Positions 49,729 through 57,649 of a DNA stretch of 64,000 nt are shown in pieces (the first letter of the stretch is position 1; every line of letters begins with the position of its first letter). The stretch lies in NCBI GenBank assembly GCA_022711595.1, contig JAKLET010000023.1, forward strand, positions 1 to 64,000, read 5' to 3'. The stretch is from Deltaproteobacteria bacterium (GTDB lineage Bacteria > Desulfobacterota > Syntrophorhabdia > Syntrophorhabdales > Syntrophorhabdaceae). The notes under the pieces were generated by a model. That model was given only the letters and a program-made list of their open reading frames with translations. It did not search any database and was not told the DNA's origin. A program made the translations under genes and the position numbers.

Positions 49729-50592
49729 TTATCCGGGTGTTTTCGAGGTTCCTGTAAGAACGTTCGTTCCCATTTTGAACCCCGTGTGAGATGCCACCAC
49801 CCCGCATTTGATCCTGAAAAGGAAAAAGATGTTTTTCTTTTCGTCGCTCAAGGTTTCATAATTACCCTGGCCCTTCGCTATTATGAGGTCGGCCTTGTTG
49901 AAGCGCCTTTGGAATTCCAGCCCGCAATCGTCAAGAATGGTCCCCGGTGCATCTGAACCGTTATCTATCACCCTTACGATCTCGTTCAGGCCCGCCGCGC
50001 GCGCGTCATCAACGGTCGCATCGTTGATGACCGGTCCGCCCCGGACGGCAACGGTGACCCGTCCTGCCGGCAGTTCTTCGATGAGGAGACGATCGAAAAC
50101 GATCTCCCCCGCGTTGTCGGCCAGGTACAGTATGCTCGATGCCCGGTCTATCGCCTTTCGCAGGCGTTCGATATCGATGTGAAAGGGTTCTGAAAGGGTG
50201 CGGGTGATGTTCGCGATCACCTCATTCTCTGTAAGACCATGCTTCGCTCCGAGATCGACGACATTTCCCGTGATCGCGAGACAGGCCGAGGCTTTTAAAG
50301 GATCGGGACTGTTTTTCACCTGTTCTCTGAGTTCCGGCAGCATTTCGAGGGCCAGGCGGTTATGATGTTCTTTGGCGTTTCTGTAGGGATCCGGATTTCC
50401 CGTTAATTCCCTGAGCTTGCGGTGTATCATCTGCCCCACGACGGGCGGTGACTGGTCGAGATCAAGCCCTGCCAGGCAACGGAGGATCTCGCGAAGGACG
50501 CCTTCGTGTACGGAGGGGTAGACCGAAACGAACCGCGTGGCTTCCAGCGTCTGTCTTACAAAACAGGGGATGCAATCGATGGATGTTTTCAT
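49729..50592 (-). CDS. DUF89/ARMT1-like metal-dependent phosphatase
   Basis: 287 residues. The N-terminal MKTSIDCIPCFVRQTLEATR holds the CxxC typical of the bacterial/archaeal short DUF89 branch, and LYLADNAGEIVFDRLLIEEL and DLIIAKGQGNYETLSD hold the metal-binding residues. Relatives remove phosphate from damaged or excess phosphometabolites. Upstream of an IscU-like gene on the same strand. Whether the Cys pair binds an Fe-S cluster is not known to me. Confidence 0.88.
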   Translation of the reverse strand: MKTSIDCIPCFVRQTLEATRFVSVYPSVHEGVLREILRCLAGLDLDQSPPVVGQMIHRKLRELTGNPDPYRNAKEHHNRLALEMLPELREQVKNSPDPLKASACLAITGNVVDLGAKHGLTENEVIANITRTLSEPFHIDIERLRKAIDRASSILYLADNAGEIVFDRLLIEELPAGRVTVAVRGGPVINDATVDDARAAGLNEIVRVIDNGSDAPGTILDDCGLEFQRRFNKADLIIAKGQGNYETLSDEKKNIFFLFRIKCGVVASHTGFKMGTNVLTGTSKTPG

Positions 50593-50741
50593 AACGTTAC
50601 CGTCAGACCCTTAAAGCAATTACTATGCCAATGGTTCTCAAACACATGGTAAATCCAGATAACACTTTGATATCAAAAGGTAATAAGCATTGGCCAAAGC
50701 CGTACCGGGGCACAAGCGAAGCGTTTTAACGAGGGTATATT

Positions 50742-50756
50742 ATTGCACTATGCAAT
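50742..50756. promoter_or_regulatory. Inverted repeat ATTGCA-N3-TGCAAT after the sigma-54 regulator
   Basis: A perfect 6-bp inverted repeat two nt beyond the regulator's stop. A near copy (ATTGCA-GAA-TGCATT) lies at 52181-52195 ahead of the same gene. No T run follows, so it is more like a protein-binding site than a terminator. Confidence 0.35.
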
Positions 50757-50757
50757 A

Positions 50758-52119
50758 TTATCTTCGGCGTCCCCGTCCATCCCTTTCGGGGTTTTCGATC
50801 TTGAGGTTTCTGATCTTCCGGTACAACGTGCTGGTGTCGATGCCGAGGTCCCGTGCGGCGCGTTTCCTGTTCCCATCATACCGCCGCAACGTTTCAGCGA
50901 CAAGCTGTTTCTCCATGGACCTGAGGTTCATGGGGCCGATGTTATCGGTGGAAGTGACCACGGCCGGGCGCAGTTCCGGGGGGAGATGGTGAAGCTCTAT
51001 GATATCTGCGCCGCACAGCACGAACGCCTGTTCAATTATGTTTTCGAGTTCCCGGATATTTCCGGGAAAATCATGCCCCATGAGTTTCGTCAGCGCTTCA
51101 AATGAAAGACCTGAGATGTTTTTCCCCTGAAGGCGGTTATACCTGGCTATAATATGGTCCACGAGCAGGGGGATATCTTCCCTTCTTTCCTTCAGGGACG
51201 GCAGGGCGAGATGAATGACACGGATCCGGTAATATAGATCCTCCCTGAATTTCCCCTCGTCAACAAGCTTTGTCAGCTCTTTATTGGTTGCTGCGACAAC
51301 GCGGACGTCAACTTTCACGGGTTCCGTGGCGCCAAGCGGTTCCACCATGCGTTCCTGGAGTACCCGCAGCAGTCGTACCTGCAGGGCAGGCGATATGTCG
51401 CCGATCTCGTCGAGGAATATTGTACCTCCTTCTGCAAGCGCAAAACGCCCCTTCTTGTCTTTTTTCGCGTCTGTGAAGGCACCGGCCTTGTGTCCGAAGA
51501 ACTCGCTTTCCAGCAGCGCGTCCGGCAGGGCGGCGCAGTTTACCGCGACGAAACGCTTTTTTCTCCGCGGTGAGAGGTTATGTATGGCCCGGGCGAAGAG
51601 TTCCTTTCCCGTACCGCTCGGTCCTTCTATCAATACCGTGCTGCTGCTTTCGGCAATGAGAGGGAGGATCTCGAAAAGACGCATCATCGCCGGGCTTCTT
51701 CCGACGATGTCCTCGAAGGTGTGGTGGCTCTGCAGCTCCTTACGCAATTGCTCGATCTGGCTTAAATCCTGAAATGTTTCAACACCGCCTATCACGTTGC
51801 CGTTTTTGTCCTTAAGTATCGCCGTGGAGATGCGTATGGGGACGATAAAGCCCTTATTGTCGACGATGCGCGCGGTGGCGTTCACGACGGGCTTTCCCGT
51901 TTCGAATGTCTGCCTCAGCGCGCAGTTGTTCTCACAGATGTTTGCATGGAACACCTCGGAACAGGGCCGCCCTATGCTGTCTTCTCTCGAAATCCCCGTG
52001 ATCCGTTGCGCTGCCAGATTGAAGGAAGTGATCCGCCAGTCGAGGCCTACGGTAAAAACACCCTCGTTGATCGAATTGAGAATAACGTCCCGCTCGTTAA
52101 CCGTTACGCTGTCTTTCAT
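50758..52119 (-). CDS. Sigma-54-dependent activator with PAS domain
   Basis: 453 residues from the ATG at 52119; upstream codons to 52326 would run through the promoter region and are Tyr/His-rich, so I reject them. A PAS domain (NSINEGVFTVGLDWRITSFN; C-bearing NICENNCALR), the AAA+ domain (Walker A GPSGTGKE, loop GAFTDA, Walker B FLDEIGDI) and a Fis HTH (GNRKRAARDLGIDTSTLYRK) are seen. The loop GAFTDA departs slightly from GAFTGA. There is no receiver domain. In Desulfovibrio a comparable activator controls the ORP genes; here NifX genes are divergent from it. Confidence 0.92.
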   Translation of the reverse strand: MKDSVTVNERDVILNSINEGVFTVGLDWRITSFNLAAQRITGISREDSIGRPCSEVFHANICENNCALRQTFETGKPVVNATARIVDNKGFIVPIRISTAILKDKNGNVIGGVETFQDLSQIEQLRKELQSHHTFEDIVGRSPAMMRLFEILPLIAESSSTVLIEGPSGTGKELFARAIHNLSPRRKKRFVAVNCAALPDALLESEFFGHKAGAFTDAKKDKKGRFALAEGGTIFLDEIGDISPALQVRLLRVLQERMVEPLGATEPVKVDVRVVAATNKELTKLVDEGKFREDLYYRIRVIHLALPSLKERREDIPLLVDHIIARYNRLQGKNISGLSFEALTKLMGHDFPGNIRELENIIEQAFVLCGADIIELHHLPPELRPAVVTSTDNIGPMNLRSMEKQLVAETLRRYDGNRKRAARDLGIDTSTLYRKIRNLKIENPERDGRGRRR

Positions 52120-52153
52120 CTTGGCCTCCGGCCATTGAATATTAATATCATGC

Positions 52154-52195
52154 TTATTGCAATAATAAACATAGTGTATAATTGCAGAATGCATT
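52154..52195. promoter_or_regulatory. Palindromes in the divergent region of the sigma-54 activator
   Basis: TTATTGCAATAA (52154-52165) is a perfect palindrome, and ATTGCA-GAA-TGCATT (52181-52195) is a near-perfect inverted repeat. Both share the TTGCA half-site. They lie between the activator's start and the sigma-54-like promoter of the NifX gene, where an enhancer site would be expected. Confidence 0.4.
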
Positions 52196-52271
52196 AATAA
52201 AGTCAATCCCAATTGTCCCCACAATGCTGGGAAATGCCGTCTGTACTTGATCTTGCCCGATACGATCATCG

Positions 52272-52287
52272 CGGTACGGATGTTGCA
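52272..52287 (+). promoter_or_regulatory. Candidate sigma-54 promoter of the NifX-family gene
   Basis: CGGTACGGATGTTGCA keeps the invariant GG and GC at 10-nt spacing and the full TTGCA element, with two departures from TGGCACG in the -24 part. The start site would be about 52298, just ahead of the ATG at 52300. Confidence 0.4.
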
Positions 52288-52299
52288 ATCTTTCTTGAT

Positions 52300-52692
52300 A
52301 TGTTGATAGCAATAGCAAACTGGCAAGGCTGCATTTCGCCCGTATTTGACGTATCGGACAGGTTGTGCCTGGTAGAGATCGTCAGCGGCAAAGCGGTGCG
52401 GAGGGAGAACTTACTCCTTAAATACCGGGATCCCTTTGGAAGGGCGAGAGAAATTGCCGGGATAGGTATCGAACTCTTGATATGCGGTGCAGTTTCACAC
52501 GTTTATGAGACCGCCCTTATCAGCGCGGGTATACGGGTTGCCGGGTTCATGTGCGGTGATCTTGAGGCCGTTCTCGACGCCTTCCTGCAGGGCAGATTGA
52601 CGGATAGCCGTTTTTTTATGCCAGGTTGTTTCTGGAAACGGCAGGGTTATCGTTTCCAGCACCGTCGTGGAAGGAATTTCAAACGGCGGTGA
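52300..52692 (+). CDS. NifX-family protein with basic tail
   Basis: 130 residues from the ATG at 52300, where family similarity begins (MLIAIANWQGCISPVFDVSD); the frame continues upstream without a ribosome site. It has IGIELLICGAVSHVYETALI and ends with MPGC followed by a basic tail (FWKRQGYRFQHRRGRNFKRR). Proteins of this sub-type usually end shortly after MPGC, so the tail is an extension. Divergent from the sigma-54 activator and followed by the DUF5320-type gene after 37 nt. Confidence 0.85.
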   Translation: MLIAIANWQGCISPVFDVSDRLCLVEIVSGKAVRRENLLLKYRDPFGRAREIAGIGIELLICGAVSHVYETALISAGIRVAGFMCGDLEAVLDAFLQGRLTDSRFFMPGCFWKRQGYRFQHRRGRNFKRR

Positions 52693-52729
52693 GCTATCAA
52701 CCAAGTATTAATGAAAGGAGGTAACAGAT

Positions 52730-53140
52730 ATGCCAGGTGGAGACGGAACGGGACCTCGCGGATTTGGTCCAATGACAGGGCGTGCGGCAGGTTTCTGCAC
52801 CGGTTTCGGTGTTCCCGGGTATGCGAACTTCACTGCTGGAAGGGGATACCGGGCCTGGGGCAGGGGCCGTGGAGGCGGCGGAGGCGGTCGAGGCTACAGG
52901 AACTGGTTTTACGCAACCGGCTTGACGGGTTGGCAGAGAGCGGCCGGCTATATGCCGGCATGGGGTAATCCCTTTGCTTACGGTGGGCCTTATTACGCAC
53001 CGCCAACACCGGTTGTGAACAGGCAGCAGGAAGTGGATGCGCTCAAAGCTCAGGCGGAATACCTGGAAGACGCGCTGGAAGGCATCCGCATGCAGCTCAA
53101 GGAATTTGAGGCAAGGCAGGCGGACACCCGGACGGGTTAA
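52730..53140 (+). CDS. DUF5320-family Gly-rich protein
   Basis: 136 residues with a perfect AAAGGAGG ribosome site. MPGGDGTGPRGFGPMTGRAA, then Gly/Arg/Tyr-rich sequence (RAWGRGRGGGGGGRGYRNWF) and a C-terminal coiled coil (QQEVDALKAQAEYLEDALEG). This is the classic DUF5320 layout found beside NifX genes in anaerobes. Function unknown; the coil suggests self-association. Followed by a stem-loop and a NifX gene. Confidence 0.88.
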   Translation: MPGGDGTGPRGFGPMTGRAAGFCTGFGVPGYANFTAGRGYRAWGRGRGGGGGGRGYRNWFYATGLTGWQRAAGYMPAWGNPFAYGGPYYAPPTPVVNRQQEVDALKAQAEYLEDALEGIRMQLKEFEARQADTRTG

Positions 53141-53152
53141 GGGCCGCGGGGC

Positions 53153-53197
53153 CAGGGCACAAGGGGTGTCGGATAAACTGACCGCCCCTTTGCCCTG
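53153..53197 (+). other. Intercistronic stem-loop
   Basis: CAGGGCACAAGGGG (53153-53166) pairs with CCCCTTTGCCCTG (53185-53197): 13 bp with one bulged C and an 18-nt loop, between the DUF5320 and NifX genes. No T run follows, so it may adjust mRNA stability or relative expression rather than terminate. Confidence 0.55.
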
Positions 53198-53227
53198 ACC
53201 TGGAATACAGAACTATGGAGGCTTATC

Positions 53228-53896
53228 ATGCTTATAGCAGTTACATCAGAGGGGCCATCCCTTGAGGCAAGGATCGATGGGCGGTTTGGAAGGTGCCGGT
53301 ATTTTCTGATCATAAATACCGACGATCTTAGTTTTGGGGCGATTGAGAACCAGAATACGGCGCTGGGCAGCGGCGCGGGCATTCAGTCCGCACAGATGGT
53401 CGCCGCGAAGGGTGTGACGCACGTGTTCACCGGTGCCTGCGGGCCCAACGCGTACCAGGTCCTATCGGCGGCCGGGGTCGAGGTCGTTACAGGTTGCGCC
53501 GGAGGGGTTAAGGATGTGATCGACCGGTTCCGTGACGGCAGTTTTGAAGCGGCGGCCGGCCCCAACGTGGCCGACCATTATGGGATGGGTCAAAATACTT
53601 CAATGCAGGCAGGTTACGGAACAGGCGCCGGGTTTGCTTCTGGCATGGGCGGCGGCATGGGAAGAGGCATGGGAAGAGGTATGGGCGGCGGTATGGGACG
53701 CGGTATTAGACGCGGAGGCGGCATGGGAGGAGGTATGGGACGCGGAGGAGGTTTTGCCGACAGGCAAACAGTTGGCACGCAGAACGCGCAGGAAACCGGT
53801 GACGATGAACTGGAAAAATTAAAAAGGCAGATGGACCAGATCAGTGAACGTATCCGTCAACTTGAAAAGGAAAAGAGCGGCAAAGGAAAAGGCTGA
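53228..53896 (+). CDS. NifX-family protein with Gly/Met/Arg repeat and coiled-coil tail
   Basis: 222 residues. The first 120 are a NifX domain (MLIAVTSEGPSLEARIDGRF; GVTHVFTGACGPNAYQVLSA). Then about 45 residues repeat GMGGGMGRGMGRG-type units, with Met, Gly and Arg only, and the protein ends in a charged coil (EKLKRQMDQISERIRQLEKE). The repeat resembles the Gly-rich part of DUF5320 proteins, so this looks like a NifX domain joined to a DUF5320-like tail. Met-rich repeats may bind copper, which is interesting given the Mo/Cu cluster of ORP. Ribosome site TGGAGG. Confidence 0.88.
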   Translation: MLIAVTSEGPSLEARIDGRFGRCRYFLIINTDDLSFGAIENQNTALGSGAGIQSAQMVAAKGVTHVFTGACGPNAYQVLSAAGVEVVTGCAGGVKDVIDRFRDGSFEAAAGPNVADHYGMGQNTSMQAGYGTGAGFASGMGGGMGRGMGRGMGGGMGRGIRRGGGMGGGMGRGGGFADRQTVGTQNAQETGDDELEKLKRQMDQISERIRQLEKEKSGKGKG

Positions 53897-53958
53897 AGAG
53901 GCAATATTGACAACCGGGAATTCAATGCCAATGCGTGATTCCCCGCAGAAAGAGGAAT

Positions 53959-54957
53959 ATGGATATTTTTGATATCGTTGTAAACTGCCTAGAGAATGGT
54001 TCCCATGGAGTGCTTGCGACGGTGGTGAAAAGGGCAGGGTCTGCCCCTCGTGACGTAGGCGCAAAAATGTTCGTTGTCGATGACGGGAGCATCTTCGGGA
54101 CCGTTGGCGGCGGGCAGCTTGAATCAAGCGCGTATGATAAGGCAAAAGAAATAATGGGCAAAGGCGCGACCTTTGTCCTAAATGTGAACATGGATGCGAC
54201 AGAAGTGGAAGGCAGGGACATGCTCTGCGGAGGGAACGTCGATATCCTTCTTGAGCCGGTGACCGAAAGGCATCGCAGCGTGTATGAGGCTATCAGGAAG
54301 TACCGGGAGGACAAGGATCCGGCGGTCATATTCACACGCTTCGGTGCCGGTGTATTCGCCAAGTCATTGATAAGGGGAGACGGAACGGTGATCGGTGACC
54401 CGGTGGACCGGGAGGCGATGGAAAGGTGCATGGAATCACTGCGCCGGCGGGAACCGGAGCTGCATGGAAACACTTTCACAGAGCCTGTCGGGGTGATCGT
54501 TCCACTTTACATCTTCGGTGCCGGCCATGTATCACAGCACCTCTCGAAGATCGCGAAGATAGCCGGCTTTTCCGTTACCGTCGTCGATGACAGGAAGGAA
54601 TTTGCCAATGCCGAACGGTTTCCCGAAGCAGACAGCATTATTACTGCAGGCATCCGCGATGCTTTTAACTCCCTGGACCTTACAGGAAACGAATACGTGG
54701 TCATCCTGACCAGGAGCCAGGAAAACGACGCGATGGCCCTTGAGGAAGTTTTGAAGAGAAACGCAAAGTACGTGGGCATGATGGGGAGTGCAAGAAAGGT
54801 CGGTATAATCATGGACCGCCTCCACGAAAAGGGTTTCGATCGGAAGGTCACAGCCGGTGTTCACGCGCCGGTGGGGATAGATATCGACGCAGAGGCGCCG
54901 CAGGAGGTGGCAGTCAGTATCGTGGCCGAACTCATAAAGGTGAAAAATGCAAAGTGA
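53959..54957 (+). CDS. XdhC/CoxI-family protein
   Basis: 332 residues from the ATG at 53959 (AGAGG site); a GTG at 53935 is possible. An N-terminal XdhC domain (HGVLATVVKRAGSAPRDVGA; GTVGGGQLES; CGGNVDILLEP) is followed by a Rossmann domain (LYIFGAGHVSQHLSKIAKIA; NEYVVILTRSQENDAMAL). XdhC proteins sulfurate and insert molybdenum cofactor in xanthine-dehydrogenase-type enzymes; no such enzyme is in the window. Overlaps the radical SAM gene by 11 nt. Confidence 0.9.
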   Translation: MDIFDIVVNCLENGSHGVLATVVKRAGSAPRDVGAKMFVVDDGSIFGTVGGGQLESSAYDKAKEIMGKGATFVLNVNMDATEVEGRDMLCGGNVDILLEPVTERHRSVYEAIRKYREDKDPAVIFTRFGAGVFAKSLIRGDGTVIGDPVDREAMERCMESLRRREPELHGNTFTEPVGVIVPLYIFGAGHVSQHLSKIAKIAGFSVTVVDDRKEFANAERFPEADSIITAGIRDAFNSLDLTGNEYVVILTRSQENDAMALEEVLKRNAKYVGMMGSARKVGIIMDRLHEKGFDRKVTAGVHAPVGIDIDAEAPQEVAVSIVAELIKVKNAK

Positions 54958-55729
54958 CTTCAAGTATATATACGGCCCGGTGCCGTCCTGGAGGCTGGGA
55001 AGTTCCCTGGGTATCGATCTCTTGTCCCGTGACGAAAAGATCTGTTCCTTTGATTGCACCTATTGTCAGCTTGGCAGAAATAAGGCCAGGCAAACGGCGA
55101 GGGGCCTGTATGTCCCCGTTGAAGATGTGGTGAGAGAGATCAGGTCGCTGCCTGATATACACATCGATTATTTGACCTTCTCCGGCAGGGGGGAGCCCAC
55201 GCTCGCATCCAACCTGGGCGACGCGATAAGGGCCCTTAAGGATATCAGGCGTGAAAAGATCGCAGTGATCACGAACTCGTCACTTATTCCCATGGAGGAG
55301 GTGCAAACGGACCTCCTCACCGCTGATCTTGTGATGGCCAAGCTCGATGCGGCAACGGATGATGTTTTCAACGCTATCAACAGACCATCGAAAGATCTGA
55401 GTTTCTATGAAATCATCAACGCTCTCGCGGTTTTCAGGAAAAAATTTGCGGGGAAATTTGCATTGCAGGTCATGTTCACTTCCTTGAATAAGGATTTTGC
55501 TCCACGGATAGCAGAGATAGCGCGTGCTATCGGTCCGGATGAGGTTCAGATCAATACCCCTTTGAGACCATGCGCGGAAAAACCTCTCCCGGCAAGTGAA
55601 CTCCAGTCTTTGAAGGTGTACTTTGACATGTACGGACTGAATTCAAAAAACGTTTATGAAGCCGAAAAAAAGATAGTTGACCCCTTAAGCGATAACGATA
55701 CCTTGAGAAGGAGAGGGAAGGAGACATAG
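54947..55729 (+). CDS. Radical SAM protein (COG0731-like)
   Basis: 260 residues. GPVPSWRLGSSLGIDLL is the typical start of this subfamily, then CSFDCTYCQLG with the CxxxCxxC [4Fe-4S] site and FSGRGEPTLASNL for SAM binding. There is no C-terminal auxiliary cluster of several cysteines (only one Cys at RPCAEK). The reaction is unknown. It overlaps the xdhC gene and directly precedes the MBL gene, so the three belong together, possibly in a molybdenum-hydroxylase maturation or pterin-related route. Confidence 0.88.
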   Translation: MQSDFKYIYGPVPSWRLGSSLGIDLLSRDEKICSFDCTYCQLGRNKARQTARGLYVPVEDVVREIRSLPDIHIDYLTFSGRGEPTLASNLGDAIRALKDIRREKIAVITNSSLIPMEEVQTDLLTADLVMAKLDAATDDVFNAINRPSKDLSFYEIINALAVFRKKFAGKFALQVMFTSLNKDFAPRIAEIARAIGPDEVQINTPLRPCAEKPLPASELQSLKVYFDMYGLNSKNVYEAEKKIVDPLSDNDTLRRRGKET

Positions 55730-56449
55730 TTGAAATCAATGGAGATCAGGATACTTTTCGACAACAAGAAAGAAGACATACGCTACGTGGTCGGCTGGGG
55801 CGTTTCTTACCTTGTCAACGGGGACATCCTTTTCGATGCCGGTGAAAATGAAGAGATGCTTTTCCATAATATGAGATTGATGGATATACGGCCAGACCAG
55901 ATCAAAAAGATCGTCATATCCCATGAGCACTGGGACCACGTAGGCGGATTATGGCGCCTTATAACGGGTAACCCCGGCGTGCCAGTCTATATCTGCCCCG
56001 GTTTCAGCCGAGAATTCAAGGACAGGATCATATCCTCTGGCGCGAATGCGATCGAGGTCGGACCGTTCACGGAAATTGACAGGAACATTTATACAAGCGG
56101 CGAGATCCAGGGTTCCTGCCGGTATGGCAGGATCCCGGAGCAGGTCCTGATACTCAGGTCAAAAAAAGGCATTTCCGTTGTTACCGGCTGCGCGCACAAC
56201 GGGATAGCGGACATCCTGAAATCGATCAATGAGAGAATGCCGGGGCCTATTCACCTTGTTCTGGGCGGTTTCCACACCCTTGATATGTCGGCATCCGTTG
56301 TCGGTTCGGTGATAAAAAGATTTCAGCAAATGGGGGTCGGCAAGGTTGCCCCCACCCATTGCACCGGGGACGAAGCCATCCGGTTGTTCAAAGAGTTTTA
56401 CGGTGCCGATTTTGTTGAAGCTGTTGTGGGCAAAACCATTCATGTCTGA
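55730..56449 (+). CDS. Metallo-beta-lactamase-fold protein (COG1237-like)
   Basis: 239 residues from a TTG at 55730, set by AAGGAG 6 nt upstream; an ATG at 55739 is the alternative. The metal motif is VISHEHWDHVGGLW, followed by TGCAHNGIADIL and LVLGGFHTLDMS. These mark the group named for dihydropterin ribofuranosyl-aminobenzene-phosphate synthase of methanogens, though most bacterial members are unproven. Last gene of the xdhC-radical SAM-MBL unit, convergent with the Fe-S operon at 56471. Confidence 0.85.
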   Translation: MKSMEIRILFDNKKEDIRYVVGWGVSYLVNGDILFDAGENEEMLFHNMRLMDIRPDQIKKIVISHEHWDHVGGLWRLITGNPGVPVYICPGFSREFKDRIISSGANAIEVGPFTEIDRNIYTSGEIQGSCRYGRIPEQVLILRSKKGISVVTGCAHNGIADILKSINERMPGPIHLVLGGFHTLDMSASVVGSVIKRFQQMGVGKVAPTHCTGDEAIRLFKEFYGADFVEAVVGKTIHV

Positions 56450-56470
56450 TGGTATTGCCTGTTATTTGTA

Positions 56471-57649
56471 TTATGTACAGCATGCACCGGCTACGATCTC
56501 GACGATGTCCTTTACCGCGAGTGTGTCTTCCAATTCTTCAGATTTGACAGCGTCCTCGAGCATGATGAGACACTTGGGACAGGCCACGGCAAGGACGTTT
56601 GCCCCCAATGCGGCCGCCTCTCTCACCCTGCGCCTGGCCGGACTCGATTCGCTGCCGCCGAGAAGATCGATCTCGAAGTTGCCTGCTCCGCCGCCGCAGC
56701 ACAGCGCCCCGTCCCTGTTCTTTTCCATTTCAATGAGCTTCAGCGACGGGACCGTTTCCAAAAGCTCCCTCGGAGTCTCGTACTGCCCGTTCCATCGTCC
56801 GAGATAACAGGGGTCATGGTAGGCGGTTTTTGCATTGAAACCTTTTGAAAGGTCGAGCTTTCCCGCTTTGATGAGTTCGAGGAGTATCTGCGTGTAGTGG
56901 AATACCTGAAAATTGCCGCCAAGCCGGGGATAGAGATTTTTCATCGCGTTGTATGCATGGGGCGAGAGGGTGATGATCTTTTTGACGCCGAGATCGTTGA
57001 AGCGCGCCATGTTGTCTTCCGCCAGGACTTCGAAAAGACCGGCCTCGCCGAGCTTTTCAACCTCGTTGCCGTCGCAGTTCTCCTCGCTGCCGAGCACTCC
57101 GAAGGAGACCCCTGCCTTATCAAGCAATATCCCCAGGGTCTTCGAGGAATTCTGTGCCCTCGTATCGTAGGATCCCGTGCACCCGACATAATAGAGGTAT
57201 TCCTGTCCGTCGTATTGCTCTATCGGGGCCCCTTCCATCCACGCGCCCCGTTTGCTTCTTGCATTACCGTAAGGGTTGCCATAGAGGTCGATGTTCTCCA
57301 GGAATTTTTTAACGGCAGGAGGGAGCTTTCCCTGTTCCACCATCTCGCCCCTCGCGGCCACCACCATGTTGACGATGTCCACATTGAAACCGAGGGGACA
57401 CTTGATCTCGCAGTTCCTGCACGTTGTGCACGAATAAAGGATCTCAGCGAGGTGGTTCGACCAGTCGATGATCTCATTCAGCCACGCGCGTGTCAGCCAC
57501 AGTCTGCCGCCGCATGAATACGGTTCCATCCTGAAGCGGGCGTAGGGCGGGCAGTTGTTAACGTCCATCCAGTTCGTGGGGAATTTGCAATAACCGCACC
57601 TGAAGCAGCGGTGTATGATGTCATGGAATTTGTAGGTATCGAGAGGCAT
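56471..57649 (-). CDS. CCG-domain Fe-S protein (HdrD/GlcF-like), C-terminal subunit
   Basis: 392 residues from the ATG at 57649, which overlaps the FAD oxidase stop by one base (TAATG). It has ferredoxin-like cysteines (CFRCGYCKFPTNW; CTTCRNCEIKCP) and two CCG domains (YYVGCTGSYDTRAQN with SEENCDG; YHDPCYLGRWN with LCCGGGAGNFE and VACPKCL). Such subunits pass electrons from a flavoprotein to quinone or heterodisulfide-like partners. The end ...GACCT has a Cys pair. Partner of the FAD oxidase and the second Fe-S protein. Confidence 0.92.
   Translation of the reverse strand: MPLDTYKFHDIIHRCFRCGYCKFPTNWMDVNNCPPYARFRMEPYSCGGRLWLTRAWLNEIIDWSNHLAEILYSCTTCRNCEIKCPLGFNVDIVNMVVAARGEMVEQGKLPPAVKKFLENIDLYGNPYGNARSKRGAWMEGAPIEQYDGQEYLYYVGCTGSYDTRAQNSSKTLGILLDKAGVSFGVLGSEENCDGNEVEKLGEAGLFEVLAEDNMARFNDLGVKKIITLSPHAYNAMKNLYPRLGGNFQVFHYTQILLELIKAGKLDLSKGFNAKTAYHDPCYLGRWNGQYETPRELLETVPSLKLIEMEKNRDGALCCGGGAGNFEIDLLGGSESSPARRRVREAAALGANVLAVACPKCLIMLEDAVKSEELEDTLAVKDIVEIVAGACCT

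Noticed and set aside
52632-52659. A 9-bp inverted repeat CTGGAAACG/CGTTTCCAG as an attenuator
   Set aside because: It lies inside the 3' end of the NifX coding region with no T run; it may be only coding sequence, so I list no regulatory role.
53640-53760. Tandem DNA repeats as a possible CRISPR or satellite
   Set aside because: The repeats are 9-18 nt, imperfect, in frame and encode Gly/Met/Arg units of the NifX protein; no spacers exist.
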